A stretch of 53,970 nt of DNA. Source: Ruminococcus sp. GTDB lineage: Bacteria > Bacillota > Clostridia > Oscillospirales > Ruminococcaceae. Location of the stretch: the NCBI RefSeq assembly GCF_019417665.1, contig NZ_DXUU01000002.1, positions 75,959-129,928 of the forward strand. The letters are read 5' to 3'. Below are positions 17,085-26,140 of this stretch, piece after piece. The notes under the pieces are model-generated. The model was not told the origin of the DNA. It searched no databases and saw only the letters and a program-made list of their open reading frames with translations. The translations under genes were made by a program, and so were the position numbers. Numbering within the stretch: position 1 is the stretch's first letter; each line of letters opens with the position of its first letter.

Positions 17085-17111
17085 GTAGGGGCGAACTTTG
17101 TTCGCCCGGCA
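17085..17111. repeat. Family D mini-hairpin
   Basis: GTAGGGGCGAAC-ttt-GTTCGCCC: stem 17089-17096 with 17100-17107. A related GTAGGGCGACC half lies just before it at 17071-17081, and a GGTGGGAGCAAACCCC-type relative at about 16956-16980. Confidence 0.65.
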
Positions 17112-17138
17112 CTTTCTGTCACAGTTGCAATGATACCT

Positions 17139-19769
17139 TCAACAATCCCTCTTCTTCCGCTTCCCTGAAAACAGCCCGAATATAGAACTGCACAGGGGCA
17201 CTGCCAGAGAAAAGCCAGCAGCGATCCCAAGCTGCTGCCCCGTCAAGAGCACAGTGGAAAAGATCACCCGAAGCATTGGCACATAAATTGCCGCAGCCAG
17301 TACCGCCAAAGATACCAATACAGCCCCCACCAGCCACAGGTTATTGCCATAACGCATGGAAAACAATGTGCGCTGCTCCGATTTACACTCAAACACATGT
17401 ACCAACTGTGACAAGATCAGCGTGCACAATGCCGCTGTCCGTGCGGCTTCCAGTGTGCCGCCCATACTTGCTACAACAGAAAAAGAACCCAGCGTACCGA
17501 TACCAATGAGAATACCCCGGAAAAAGATCCGTCCCATAAGCCCGTCAGAGAAAAAGCTTTCATCCGGCTTTCTGGGCGGTTTCTGCATCGCCTCCGGTTC
17601 CGGCGGTTCCAGTCCCAGAGCAATTGCCGGCAGACCGTCTGTCACCAGATTCACCAGAAGCAGCTGGGTAGGCAGCAGCACCACAGGCATTCCCATGAGG
17701 ATCCCAAGGAACATAGTAAGCACCTCGCCGATATTACAGGACAGCAGATACCGCACGAACTTCCGGATATTGGCATAGACGCAGCGTCCCTGTTCCACTG
17801 CATCCACCAGCGTAGCAAGATTATCGTCTGTAAGCACCACATCTGCCGCCTGGCGTGCCACATCTGTACCGCTCTGCCCCATCGCCACACCTACGTCTGC
17901 CTCTTTGATCGCCGGAGCATCGTTCACACCGTCTCCAGTCATAGCGACAATCTCACCTCGGCGGCGATAGGCACGCACCAGCCGCAGCTTATGCGCTGGA
18001 TTCACCCGGGCAAAAACGGCATATTGATCCAGACAGGCATCCAACTGGGCATCGGTCAAAGCGTCCAGTTCCTCCCCGGTCATTGCCTTTTTGCCCCGAA
18101 GCAGCCCTGCCTGTTTTGCAATTGCTGTGGCAGTATTTTTGTGATCGCCAGTGATCATGACCGTGCGGATCTGCGCCCGTGCACAGGTGCGGATGGCAGT
18201 CCGTGCGGCTTCTCTGGGAGGATCCAGCATTCCTGCAAGTCCCAGATAAATGCAGGCGCTGCCGTCCTGTTTCGCAAAGGCAAGCACCCGGAGCGCCTGG
18301 TCAGACAGCGTCAACACCTGCCGACGGATCACAGCCTTTTCCGGTTCTGTCAAAGGCACAACTCTACCGCCTTCCATCTGAAAACCGCACAGGGGCAGGA
18401 TACAATCCGCTGCACCCTTCCAATAGGTACAAGTTCCTGCGCCGTCAGAAACTGTCACAGACATGCGGCGTGTTTCACTATCAAAAGGCTCCATGCGCTG
18501 CACCGGATGGGCACGCAGCAGCTGTTTCCGGGAAATGCCGCCCTTTTCCGCTGCCACCAGCAATGCCACTTCGGTGGGATCTCCTGTGACGCTCCAGGTA
18601 CCACGGTCAGTCCGTGCGCTGCGGTTGCGCTGGGATTTCTGTGGGGCTTCGCTGTGAATTTCTGCCGTACTGCACAATGCGCCGCAAGTAAACAGTTCCC
18701 GGAGTGCCGGCTTTGATGCCGGGTTTACTCCATGACCTTCCTGCAAAATTGCCCCTGCCATCTGAAGACCCGTTCCTGTGACGGAGAATTCCTCGCCGCC
18801 GGCAATGACATGCGTCACAGTCATGCGGTTTTCCGTAATCGTTCCGGTCTTGTCGGAGCAGATCACACTGGCACAGCCCAACGTTTCCACGCTATGGAGA
18901 CGATTTACCAATGCGCCGCGCTTCATCATACGACTGACTGCCAGTGCCAGAGCAATCGTCACAGTTGCTGGGAGTCCCTCGGGAATAGCCGCAATAGCAA
19001 TGGTAATGCCTGTCATGAGCATATCAAACACCGGCTCGCCCCGGAGCACCCCGGCAAGAAATACGGCAGCGCAAACGCCCAGGCAAAGCAGTGCCACTAC
19101 TTTTCCCAGACCGGCAAGGCGTTTTTGCAGAGGCGTCATTTCCTGCTGGACATCCTGAAGCATGGTGGAAATCTGCCCCATCTGGGTACGTGTACCCGTG
19201 GCAATCACTGTCGCTTCGGCACTTCCCCGGAGAATTGCTGTGCCAGCATAGACAATATTTTTCTTGTGCAGGTCGTTCCGGGTATCCTCTGGGCTGCCTG
19301 CCTGTTTGGAGACCGCTTCAGATTCACCAGTGAGAATGGACTCGTTGACGGCAAGCCCGGCAGCACTGGTCAGTGCTGCATCTGCCGGAACATTATCGCC
19401 GGCTTCCAAACGGATGACATCGCCGCAGACCAGTTCCCGTGCCGGAATGGTCTGCCATTTCCCATCACGGCAGACAGCGGCAGTGGGTGCCGTGAGATTC
19501 CGGAGGGATTCCAGAGTCTGCTCCGTGCGAAATTCCTGCAAAAAGCCCAGAATCGCATTCAGGAGCACAATAAGAATAATGGTGACAGCATCCGTCAGTT
19601 CTCCGAGAAAGGCTGAAACTACAGTGGCAGCCAGCAGGATCATGACCATGACATCACGAAACTGACCGAGGAACATCCGCAGGGGATGCAGTTTTGCAGC
19701 GGCAGCAAGCTCATTTTCACCGTCCCGGCGCAGCCGTTCCTGCGCCTGTTTGGAGGTTAGACCGGGCAT
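17139..19769 (-). CDS. Calcium-type cation-translocating P-type ATPase (P2A/P2B)
   Basis: An 876-residue membrane pump. Actuator motif TGES is at 147-150. AAIPEGLPA (about 260-268) in membrane helix 4 is the Ca-binding signature of SERCA/PMCA-like pumps. The phosphorylation site DKTGT is at 306-310 (D306), and the hinge TGDGVNDAPAIKEADVG follows in the C-terminal part of the P domain. Six C-terminal hydrophobic segments follow (IGEVLTMFLGILMGMPVVLLPTQLLLVNLVTD and on). The N-terminus has the cation-ATPase entry motif. It probably exports Ca2+ at the cost of ATP; Mn2+ cannot be excluded. GAGGG lies 8 bp before the ATG. It stands alone. Confidence 0.93.
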   Translation of the reverse strand: MPGLTSKQAQERLRRDGENELAAAAKLHPLRMFLGQFRDVMVMILLAATVVSAFLGELTDAVTIILIVLLNAILGFLQEFRTEQTLESLRNLTAPTAAVCRDGKWQTIPARELVCGDVIRLEAGDNVPADAALTSAAGLAVNESILTGESEAVSKQAGSPEDTRNDLHKKNIVYAGTAILRGSAEATVIATGTRTQMGQISTMLQDVQQEMTPLQKRLAGLGKVVALLCLGVCAAVFLAGVLRGEPVFDMLMTGITIAIAAIPEGLPATVTIALALAVSRMMKRGALVNRLHSVETLGCASVICSDKTGTITENRMTVTHVIAGGEEFSVTGTGLQMAGAILQEGHGVNPASKPALRELFTCGALCSTAEIHSEAPQKSQRNRSARTDRGTWSVTGDPTEVALLVAAEKGGISRKQLLRAHPVQRMEPFDSETRRMSVTVSDGAGTCTYWKGAADCILPLCGFQMEGGRVVPLTEPEKAVIRRQVLTLSDQALRVLAFAKQDGSACIYLGLAGMLDPPREAARTAIRTCARAQIRTVMITGDHKNTATAIAKQAGLLRGKKAMTGEELDALTDAQLDACLDQYAVFARVNPAHKLRLVRAYRRRGEIVAMTGDGVNDAPAIKEADVGVAMGQSGTDVARQAADVVLTDDNLATLVDAVEQGRCVYANIRKFVRYLLSCNIGEVLTMFLGILMGMPVVLLPTQLLLVNLVTDGLPAIALGLEPPEPEAMQKPPRKPDESFFSDGLMGRIFFRGILIGIGTLGSFSVVASMGGTLEAARTAALCTLILSQLVHVFECKSEQRTLFSMRYGNNLWLVGAVLVSLAVLAAAIYVPMLRVIFSTVLLTGQQLGIAAGFSLAVPLCSSIFGLFSGKRKKRDC

Positions 19770-19851
19770 AGAGATTCCCTCTTTCTACAGTGTTTTGCCA
19801 CATGTATATGCCGGACAAGGGAAAAGCATGACCAAAAGGTATTCATACGAC

Positions 19852-19883
19852 AAAATGCGCACAGACAACTCCCTCTGTGCGCA
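19852..19883 (-). terminator. Terminator of the beta-helix lipoprotein gene
   Basis: Minus-strand stem TGCGCACAGA / TCTGTGCGCA (10 bp perfect, 19874-19883 with 19856-19865), 8-nt loop, followed by TTTTG. Confidence 0.85.
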
Positions 19884-19920
19884 CTTCATCTATCCAAGAA
19901 GACTACTTCAAACTGTCAAA

Positions 19921-22248
19921 TTATTGCATCGTGCCGTTATCTGGCTGCATACCACCCTGCATACTGCCAGTGCCGCCGTTTGCTGTCACCTCCGTACCGC
20001 CGGTGACAGTGCCGCCCTGACCAAAGCCGTCCTCGTTATACGTACCGTTATAAGTGCCGCCCACCATAATAGTAAACGCCTCTGCGGACGTATCGCCGAT
20101 ACCAAAGATCACATCCGAAACTTCCTTGGGCGTTGTCACCGCAGCAAGCACAGTTCCGTCCTCACCCACAATACAGATGGAATCCCCGGCGGAAACACTG
20201 CAATTGGTGGCAACAAGGCAACCGCTTTCAGGATATTCCATCATGCCCCGGCTGGAAAGCGCCAGCAGGGTGCCGCCGCTGTAGGTCATGGCGCCGTTGG
20301 CATCCAATGAGCCGTCTCCGCCGCTGACAGGGCCGCATACGATCACTGTGCCGCCGGTCATATTCCAAGTACCGTTGGAATCCAGACCATCCCCATCGGC
20401 GCAGACATACAGATAGCCGCCGGAAATGGTCATGGCATGACTCTCCCCAGTGCCGCCGGTGTTCAGCCCATCATCAGAAGCGTTCAGAATACGAACATTG
20501 CCGCCGCTAATGGTCATATTCGCCTTGGATTCGATGCCTTCCGTGCACTTCTGTATAGTAATGTTGCCGTCAGAGATCGTCAGATCACCATGGGCACTGA
20601 TGCCCTTGTTGTCCGAGGTGATGTCCAGATCTGCGCCATGAAACAGGGCTGTTCCTGCGGCATGAACTGCATGGTCTGTGGAAACAATGGTACAGCTGCC
20701 GCCGCTGAGTGTCAGGTTGCCGCCGCATTTGATACCCTTGCTGGTGGCATTTTCTGTTGCTGCGGTATCCGCAGTATCTGCCGTATCTGTCAGGGTGTCA
20801 GCATTCCAGTTCACCGCCGGCACCAGACCATAGACAGTCTGCGCTGCATCACCATTTTCGCCGGCAGGCACTTGTCCCCCTGGCATTTCCGGTGCAGCTC
20901 CATCGGGTCTCTGCCCGCCTGGCATCTGAGGCATTTCTCCGTCCGGCATCTGTCTGCCAAAACCGTCGTGCATACCGCCGTCGAAATCATCTTGTGCCGA
21001 TACAGTCACTTCGCCAGTGGTGACAACACTGACTGTGCCGCCGGAGAGCAGCAGATCGCCGTCTGCCTGAATGCCATCCTGGGAACTGGTCACATCTACT
21101 GTACCGTCCTGCATATCAAAAACACCTGCACAATGTACCCCGTCCTCAGGCGCATCTATGGTAATCGTGCCGCCGGTGATCTCCACATCACCGCTGCAAT
21201 GTACACCCTTTGCGCTGTTTGCCTCACCAGTCTCCGCATTTACAGCCGTACCGCTGCTGGTGAGGACATAAGTGCCGTTCTGGATCCACACCAGTGTTTC
21301 CGCCTGGAGACAATCGCCCCCTGCCTGCACAGAAACATTGCCCTGCTCCAGCTGGAGAAAGCCCTTTGTGGTATCCGCAGTCTCCGTGGATTTGATGCCG
21401 TCATTTCCGGCAGTCACATCCAGTTCTGCCCCAAACATTGCCACGCAGTCCTTGCCTTTCACGCCGTTTCCCACAGCGTCCACTGTTATTTTTCCGCTTA
21501 CCAGCTTCAGGTCATCCTTGCAGATGATCCCGTCTGCACTGTTTCCACTGACTCTGAGTGACCCAGCACCGTTAATTGTTAGCTTATCCTGTGCATACAA
21601 AGCGCAGGGATCGATTTCCTGAGTATCAATGAGATATGCGGCATTTGCAGCGCTGTCCGCCAGAATATTTTTCGTATCCGCTGCCAGAGAAACAATGGTG
21701 CGCTTCTCATTGACGCATACCAGAGCCGGACCGGCAGTGTTGGTGATCTGCACGCTGTCCAGATAGAGCTTTACCTTTTCCGCACCAGTCACCAACACCT
21801 GACCATTGGTGAGTGTTCCGGTAAGGCGGTATGTTCCGCCGGTGGTAATGCTGATCTGATCGCCGTCCACTGTAATGGCATCTGCATTGCCGCCGGAAAC
21901 AACTGTAGCGCCGTCTTTCAGAATGATTTCCCCATCGAAGCTGTCATACGTACCACAAAGGTCGTCCTCATCGGCAGTCACACCCAGATTGCCCGACTGT
22001 ACGGCAGAAAGCGGTTCGCCGCTGACTACATTGGTACTGTCCTCTGTCGTGTTCTCTGTATTTTCCTCTGCGACAGACTCTGTCACCGCATTGCCTGCGC
22101 TGTCCGCCGTCTGCGTATCGTTCTGAGCACATCCGGTACAAGTCAACATTGCAGCCGTCGCCATACACATTGCCCAGGAAAAAATTTTCTTTTGCATTGT
22201 CCGCACGCTACCTTTCTCATCCGGTACCCCAAAGTTGTTTTTCATCAT
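19921..22248 (-). CDS. Secreted carbohydrate-binding beta-helix lipoprotein (Cthe_2159/DUF4353-like)
   Basis: 775 residues. A lipoprotein signal (MQKKIFSWAMCMATAAMLTCTGC, cysteine at about 40) is followed by an acidic Thr/Glu linker. A long right-handed beta-helix follows, made of repeating GG(T/N)xxIxxxxDGI(H/Q)A(E/D)GDLxLSGG turns (for example GDVEITGGTITIDAPEDGVH, GDLLLSGGTVSVVTTGEVTV, LTISDGNITIQKCTEGIESK). A Pro/Gly/Met-rich insert with MPGGQ repeats (about 435-480) interrupts the helix. This matches the Cthe_2159 family, whose founding member binds polygalacturonate. The role here is probably binding of plant cell-wall or other acidic glycans. GAGGAG is 8 bp before the first ATG; an internal ATG at 22197 starts the signal peptide proper and is an alternative. 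Confidence 0.85.
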   Translation of the reverse strand: MMKNNFGVPDEKGSVRTMQKKIFSWAMCMATAAMLTCTGCAQNDTQTADSAGNAVTESVAEENTENTTEDSTNVVSGEPLSAVQSGNLGVTADEDDLCGTYDSFDGEIILKDGATVVSGGNADAITVDGDQISITTGGTYRLTGTLTNGQVLVTGAEKVKLYLDSVQITNTAGPALVCVNEKRTIVSLAADTKNILADSAANAAYLIDTQEIDPCALYAQDKLTINGAGSLRVSGNSADGIICKDDLKLVSGKITVDAVGNGVKGKDCVAMFGAELDVTAGNDGIKSTETADTTKGFLQLEQGNVSVQAGGDCLQAETLVWIQNGTYVLTSSGTAVNAETGEANSAKGVHCSGDVEITGGTITIDAPEDGVHCAGVFDMQDGTVDVTSSQDGIQADGDLLLSGGTVSVVTTGEVTVSAQDDFDGGMHDGFGRQMPDGEMPQMPGGQRPDGAAPEMPGGQVPAGENGDAAQTVYGLVPAVNWNADTLTDTADTADTAATENATSKGIKCGGNLTLSGGSCTIVSTDHAVHAAGTALFHGADLDITSDNKGISAHGDLTISDGNITIQKCTEGIESKANMTISGGNVRILNASDDGLNTGGTGESHAMTISGGYLYVCADGDGLDSNGTWNMTGGTVIVCGPVSGGDGSLDANGAMTYSGGTLLALSSRGMMEYPESGCLVATNCSVSAGDSICIVGEDGTVLAAVTTPKEVSDVIFGIGDTSAEAFTIMVGGTYNGTYNEDGFGQGGTVTGGTEVTANGGTGSMQGGMQPDNGTMQ

Positions 22249-22426
22249 GTGTAAAACTCCTCTTTTTTATAGTGTACCCAATTCCCCAGCGTGTTTCCAT
22301 TTTTCTTTCTATGTTCCAATTATCCCATGTTTTTATGGAAATTACGTGAAAATCCTGCGTGCAGACGTTAAAATCCAGCTGAAATCCAATCGTATAAAGG
22401 CAGCACCGTACCTTCGATAACCTTAC

Positions 22427-22888
22427 TTATCTGGAATGCAATCCCAGTTCTTCGGAATCCAGTACCACCGTGAAAGGGCCGTCATTGCATAGCTCCACCT
22501 GCATATCTGCGCCGAAAATACCCGATTCCACCACAGGAACGATCTTTTTGCAATATGCCTTGCATGCTTCGTACAGTGCCTCTGCCTGCGCCGGCGGTGC
22601 TGCCTGGACGAAGCTGGGACGGTTTCCCTTACGGCAGTCGGCATACAAGGTGAACTGAGATACCAGCAGCAGTTCGCCGCCCACATCCTGGAGGGAAAGG
22701 TTGATCTTATCGTTTTCGTCGGAAAAGATCCGCAGGCGCATCATCTTGTCCGCCATTTTTTCCATGATCTGCTCATTGTCGTCGGGACCGATCCCAAGCA
22801 GTACCAGAAAACCCTGTCCGATCTTTCCGGTGATCTCACCGTCCACTGTAACGCTTGCGTGTTTCACACGCTGAATGACCATACGCAT
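22427..22888 (-). CDS. dtd: D-aminoacyl-tRNA deacylase
   Basis: A 153-residue Dtd with the catalytic SQFTLYAD (77-84) and the cross-subunit NDGPFT motif (135-140, standing for the usual Gly-cisPro NxGPxT). It hydrolyses D-aminoacyl- and glycyl-mischarged tRNAs. AGGAGAAGAACA precedes the ATG. It lies 66 bp downstream of the Sir2 gene with a family D mini-hairpin between, and is probably co-transcribed with yjbQ and sir2. Confidence 0.95.
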   Translation of the reverse strand: MRMVIQRVKHASVTVDGEITGKIGQGFLVLLGIGPDDNEQIMEKMADKMMRLRIFSDENDKINLSLQDVGGELLLVSQFTLYADCRKGNRPSFVQAAPPAQAEALYEACKAYCKKIVPVVESGIFGADMQVELCNDGPFTVVLDSEELGLHSR

Positions 22889-22914
22889 TGTTCTTCTCCT
22901 TATTTCTCATCTCT

Positions 22915-22940
22915 GCGGGCGGCTAATAGCCGCCCCTACA
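22915..22940. repeat. Family D mini-hairpin between dtd and the Sir2 gene
   Basis: GGGCGGCT-aat-AGCCGCCC (22917-22924 with 22928-22935) followed by CTACA. Confidence 0.7.
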
Positions 22941-22954
22941 ATTCACTTGATTTT

Positions 22955-23683
22955 TCAAACTGTGATCTGCCCCAATACTTCCCCAATGGGATCCTGAATG
23001 CACAGATCTGCCATATTGTCCATTTGGGTGGCATCCCGGTTTATGAGTACCAGGTGATCGCCACGGAAATAACGCAGCAATCCTGCCGCCGGATAGACCG
23101 TCAGGGATGTGCCGCCCACAAGGAGCAGATCTGCATTGGCAATGGCAGTCACAGCACGTGTCAGGGTATCCTCAGGCAGAGATTCCTCGTAAAGCACCAC
23201 ATCCGGCTTCACCATAGCACCGCAGGCGTCGCAGTGTGGCACACCAGTAGTCATCATGATCCATTCCGCATCATACACCGCACCGCAGGCACGGCAGATA
23301 TTCCGGTGGACGCTGCCATGAAGTTCCAGTACATTGCGGCTTCCTGCCATCTGATGCAGCCCGTCAATGTTCTGAGTCACCACAGCCATAAGCTTTCCAG
23401 CACGTTCCAACTCCGCAAGTTTCAGATGGGCAGCGTTGGGTTTCGCCGTCAGGCAGATCATCTTGTTCCGGTAAAAACGATAGAATTCCTCGGTATGCCG
23501 TTCAAAGTAGGTGTGACTCAGAATGGTCTCCGGGGGCACGTCATACTGCTGGTGATATAGTCCATCCTGACTGCGAAAATCGGGAATGCCGCTTTCCGTA
23601 GAAACACCAGCACCGCCAAAAAAGACAATCCGCTGCGAAGCATTGATCCAGTCTTGCAGCGTTTTACATTTTTCCTGATCCAT
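22955..23683 (-). CDS. NAD-dependent protein deacylase, Sir2 family
   Basis: A 242-residue sirtuin. GGAGVSTESGIPDFRS (23-38) binds NAD. QNIDGLH (104-110) and H122 in LHGS form the catalytic centre. Four zinc cysteines sit at 130/133 and 151/154 (CRAC, CDAC). GGTSLTVYPAAGL is the second NAD contact. It removes acyl groups from lysines, releasing nicotinamide and O-acyl-ADP-ribose. SD AAAGGAGAA is in place. It is part of a compact yjbQ-sir2-dtd run. Confidence 0.95.
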   Translation of the reverse strand: MDQEKCKTLQDWINASQRIVFFGGAGVSTESGIPDFRSQDGLYHQQYDVPPETILSHTYFERHTEEFYRFYRNKMICLTAKPNAAHLKLAELERAGKLMAVVTQNIDGLHQMAGSRNVLELHGSVHRNICRACGAVYDAEWIMMTTGVPHCDACGAMVKPDVVLYEESLPEDTLTRAVTAIANADLLLVGGTSLTVYPAAGLLRYFRGDHLVLINRDATQMDNMADLCIQDPIGEVLGQITV

Positions 23684-23695
23684 ATAAATTCTCCT

Positions 23696-24091
23696 TTAGC
23701 CAGCAATAATATTTACATAAAATGTCCGTCTGCGTGGGCCGTCAAATTCGCAGAAATACACGCCCTGCCATGTACCAAGCACCAGCCTGCCGTTTTTCAC
23801 CGGAATTGCGGCGCTACTCCCCATGGCGGAAGCACGAGCGTGGGCGGAGGAATTGCCCTCTATATGACGGAATTCCGGGCGGTCAGGGAATGCTTTCCGA
23901 TAGGCAAGCAGCAGATCTGTCACCACGTCCGGATCAGCGTTTTCATTGATGGTGATCCCAGCGGTGGTGTGGGGGCAGTATACCACACAGATGCCATCGG
24001 AAATGCCGCTTTCTGCCACAGCACCCTGCACCTGAGCAGTAATCGGACAGAGATCCTCTGCCGGTGTTGTCAGGGAATATTGATACAACAT
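23696..24091 (-). CDS. YjbQ/UPF0047 family protein
   Basis: 131 residues in the small YjbQ beta fold. Motifs CVVYCPHTTAGITINENADPDV (about 35-56, with the conserved HTTA and NE) and the C-terminal LGTWQGVYFCEFDGPRRRTFYV are diagnostic. A member has been shown to have thiamine-phosphate-synthase side activity, but the true role is unsettled. I chose the ATG at 24091 because GGAGA is just upstream; the frame is open 15 codons further. It is first in the yjbQ-sir2-dtd run. Confidence 0.9.
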   Translation of the reverse strand: MLYQYSLTTPAEDLCPITAQVQGAVAESGISDGICVVYCPHTTAGITINENADPDVVTDLLLAYRKAFPDRPEFRHIEGNSSAHARASAMGSSAAIPVKNGRLVLGTWQGVYFCEFDGPRRRTFYVNIIAG

Positions 24092-24124
24092 AAGCCAGTC
24101 TCCTTTTTCATAAGCTACTCTTTC

Positions 24125-24153
24125 ATTATAGGACATATCCGCAAAGAATGCAA
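24125..24153 (-). promoter_or_regulatory. Promoter of the yjbQ-sir2-dtd operon
   Basis: Minus-strand TTGCAT (24148-24153) and TATAAT (24125-24130), 17-bp spacer, about 30 bp before the chosen yjbQ start. Confidence 0.8.
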
Positions 24154-24291
24154 GCTTTTTTCTTTTTCAGATCACGAATCGATATACATTCTTTTTCTTA
24201 GCGTATCCGCATAAATGTATTATAAATTATCAATGTCTACCTTTTCTTTTAAAAGAATTTCGCCTATGCAAAGATTTTTTTGCAGATTCAC

Positions 24292-24320
24292 TTGACAAAA
24301 AGGCGATTTTGTTGTATAAT
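24292..24320 (+). promoter_or_regulatory. Consensus promoter of the tRNA-Ser pair
   Basis: TTGACA (24292-24297) and TATAAT (24315-24320) with a 17-bp spacer, 22 bp before the first tRNA. This is a perfect SigA consensus, as expected for stable RNA. Confidence 0.92.
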
Positions 24321-24342
24321 AAATAAGCTGTTAGTGCGAACT

Positions 24343-24432
<90 letters not shown>

Positions 24433-24486
24433 TTGAACATTCTCAAACAATGGAATATTCCATCTTTTGATTCACTATACTCGTGT

Positions 24487-24576
24487 GCGGAAGTACCCAA
24501 GTGGTGAAGGGGCTCCCCTGCTAAGGGAGTAGGTCGGGAAACCGGTGCGAGGGTTCAAATCCCTCCTTCCGCGCCA
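24487..24576 (+). tRNA. tRNA-Ser (anticodon GCT)
   Basis: Type II tRNA; the acceptor GCGGAAG pairs with CTTCCGC (24566-24572), discriminator G at 24573, encoded CCA at 24574-24576. The anticodon stem CTCCC/GGGAG holds loop CTGCTAA, with GCT at 24520-24522. The variable arm is TAGGTCGGGAAACCGGTGC. Confidence 0.96.
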
Positions 24577-24578
24577 TA

Positions 24579-24609
24579 AAGCCTTGTCGATTTTCGGCAA
24601 GGCTTTTGT
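24579..24609 (+). terminator. Terminator after the tRNA pair
   Basis: AAGCCTTG (24579-24586) pairs with CAAGGCTT (24598-24605), followed by TTTG, right after the second tRNA. Confidence 0.8.
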
Positions 24610-24782
24610 GTTATCCGAAAGTATATACCACTCCTAAAAACACATGATTTTTAAGATTGCTTCAAGCTTTTTGCTATATACTAGAAACGTGGATTGAAGA
24701 ATCCCCCAATTCCCCTAAATGGTTTCATCTCTCTTTCGGCCTGCTTTATGCAGGTCATTTTTTGCCCTTTTGCAAGTTTCAA

Positions 24783-24826
24783 AAAATAAAAGGACCTGCA
24801 CCCCATAAGAGCACAGATCCTTCTTA
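24783..24826 (-). terminator. Terminator of the MsmX-type ATPase gene
   Basis: Minus-strand AAGGATCTGTGC pairs imperfectly, with G-U pairs, to GTGCAGGTCCTT and is followed by TTATTTTTT. A second hairpin, CCTGC-ttta-TGCAGG-tcattttttg, near 24740-24765 faces the plus strand. Confidence 0.7.
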
Positions 24827-24848
24827 TAATAATCAGTTGAAAAGAAAC

Positions 24849-25985
24849 TCAGTTAATAATTGTTACCTCGGACTCCTTGTCGAACAGGTGAATCTTGTTC
24901 GGATCCAAAGCAACCTTGATCTCATCCTGCGGACGAGCAGTAGAACGCGGATCAACACGAGCAGTCAGCGGAATGCCAGCGCAAACCAGGTACAGATAAG
25001 TCTCAGCACCCATCATTTCTGTGATTTCAACAGTAGTGTCGATGACGCCAGTGCTTGCGTTAGACAGGAACATTTCGTCGTCGTGAATTGCTTCCGGACG
25101 GATACCCAGAACAACTTCCTTGTCGACATACTTTGCCAGCTCCGGTGTTACCTTTGCAGCCGGGATCTCGATCTGATACTTTACAGCCTTTGCAGTCTTG
25201 GTTGCTTCCGAGCCAAACTCTACATAATAGTTGTTTGCCTTCTTCAGAACAGCGTCGATGAAGTTCATCTGCGGAGAGCCCAGGAATCCTGCAACGAACT
25301 TGTTGCCCGGACGCTCATACAGAGCCTGCGGTGTATCGATCTGCTGAATGATACCATCCTTCATAACTACGATACGGTCTCCCATGGTCATAGCCTCAGT
25401 CTGGTCGTGGGTTACGTAGATAAATGTTGTACCCAGCTTCTTGTGCAGCTTAGAGATCTCAGTTCTCATCTGTGCACGGAGCTTTGCGTCCAGGTTGGAC
25501 AGTGGCTCGTCAAGCAGGAATACCTGCGGATTACGAACGATAGCACGACCCAGTGCAACACGCTGTCTCTGACCACCGGACATAGCCTTCGGCTTACGAT
25601 CCAGCAGATGGCTCAGATCCAGGATCTTTGCAGCCTCTTCTACCTTACGAGCAATCTCATCCTTCGGAACCTTGCGCAGCTTCAGACCGAATGCCATGTT
25701 GTCGAAAACGGTCATGTGCGGATACAGCGCATAGTTCTGGAATACCATTGCGATATCTCTGTCCTTCGGCGCAATATCGTTTACCAGACGGTCGCCGATA
25801 TACAGCTCACCTTCAGAGATTTCTTCCAGACCTGCGATCATACGCAGAGTTGTAGACTTACCGCAGCCGGAAGGACCTACCAATACGATAAATTCCTTAT
25901 CCTTGATTTCCAGATTAACATCCTTTACTGCAACAACGTTGCCCGGATACTTCTTATAAATATGTCGAAGTGATAAACTTGCCAT
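24849..25985 (-). CDS. Stand-alone sugar ABC transporter ATPase (MsmX/UgpC type)
   Basis: 378 residues. Walker A GPSGCGKST (37-45), Q-loop FQNYALYPHM (82-91), signature SGGQRQR (136-142), Walker B FLLDEPLSNLD (156-166) and the H-loop in YVTHDQTEA are all present. The C-terminal third is the regulatory MalK/UgpC domain (VVLGIRPEAIHD, LDPNKIHLFD). No permease or binding-protein gene lies beside it. In Firmicutes such lone ATPases energise several sugar importers, as MsmX does. GGAGG lies 10 bp upstream of the ATG. Confidence 0.93.
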   Translation of the reverse strand: MASLSLRHIYKKYPGNVVAVKDVNLEIKDKEFIVLVGPSGCGKSTTLRMIAGLEEISEGELYIGDRLVNDIAPKDRDIAMVFQNYALYPHMTVFDNMAFGLKLRKVPKDEIARKVEEAAKILDLSHLLDRKPKAMSGGQRQRVALGRAIVRNPQVFLLDEPLSNLDAKLRAQMRTEISKLHKKLGTTFIYVTHDQTEAMTMGDRIVVMKDGIIQQIDTPQALYERPGNKFVAGFLGSPQMNFIDAVLKKANNYYVEFGSEATKTAKAVKYQIEIPAAKVTPELAKYVDKEVVLGIRPEAIHDDEMFLSNASTGVIDTTVEITEMMGAETYLYLVCAGIPLTARVDPRSTARPQDEIKVALDPNKIHLFDKESEVTIIN

Positions 25986-26072
25986 TCGTGCAGTTCCTCC
26001 TAAACTAGATTATTTTCCCGATCCAAGCAGCACAGAGCCGAATTCCCGGCCACTGCTCTCGGTGACAATATA

Positions 26073-26101
26073 ATAATACCAAAAAAACAAACTTTTTTCA
26101 A
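26073..26101 (-). promoter_or_regulatory. Promoter of the MsmX-type ATPase gene
   Basis: Minus-strand TTGAAA (26096-26101) and TATTAT (26073-26078), 17-bp spacer; leader of about 80 nt. Confidence 0.75.
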
Positions 26102-26140
26102 GTCGTTTATTGCCCAAAATTCTGCATGTACATTTATCAA

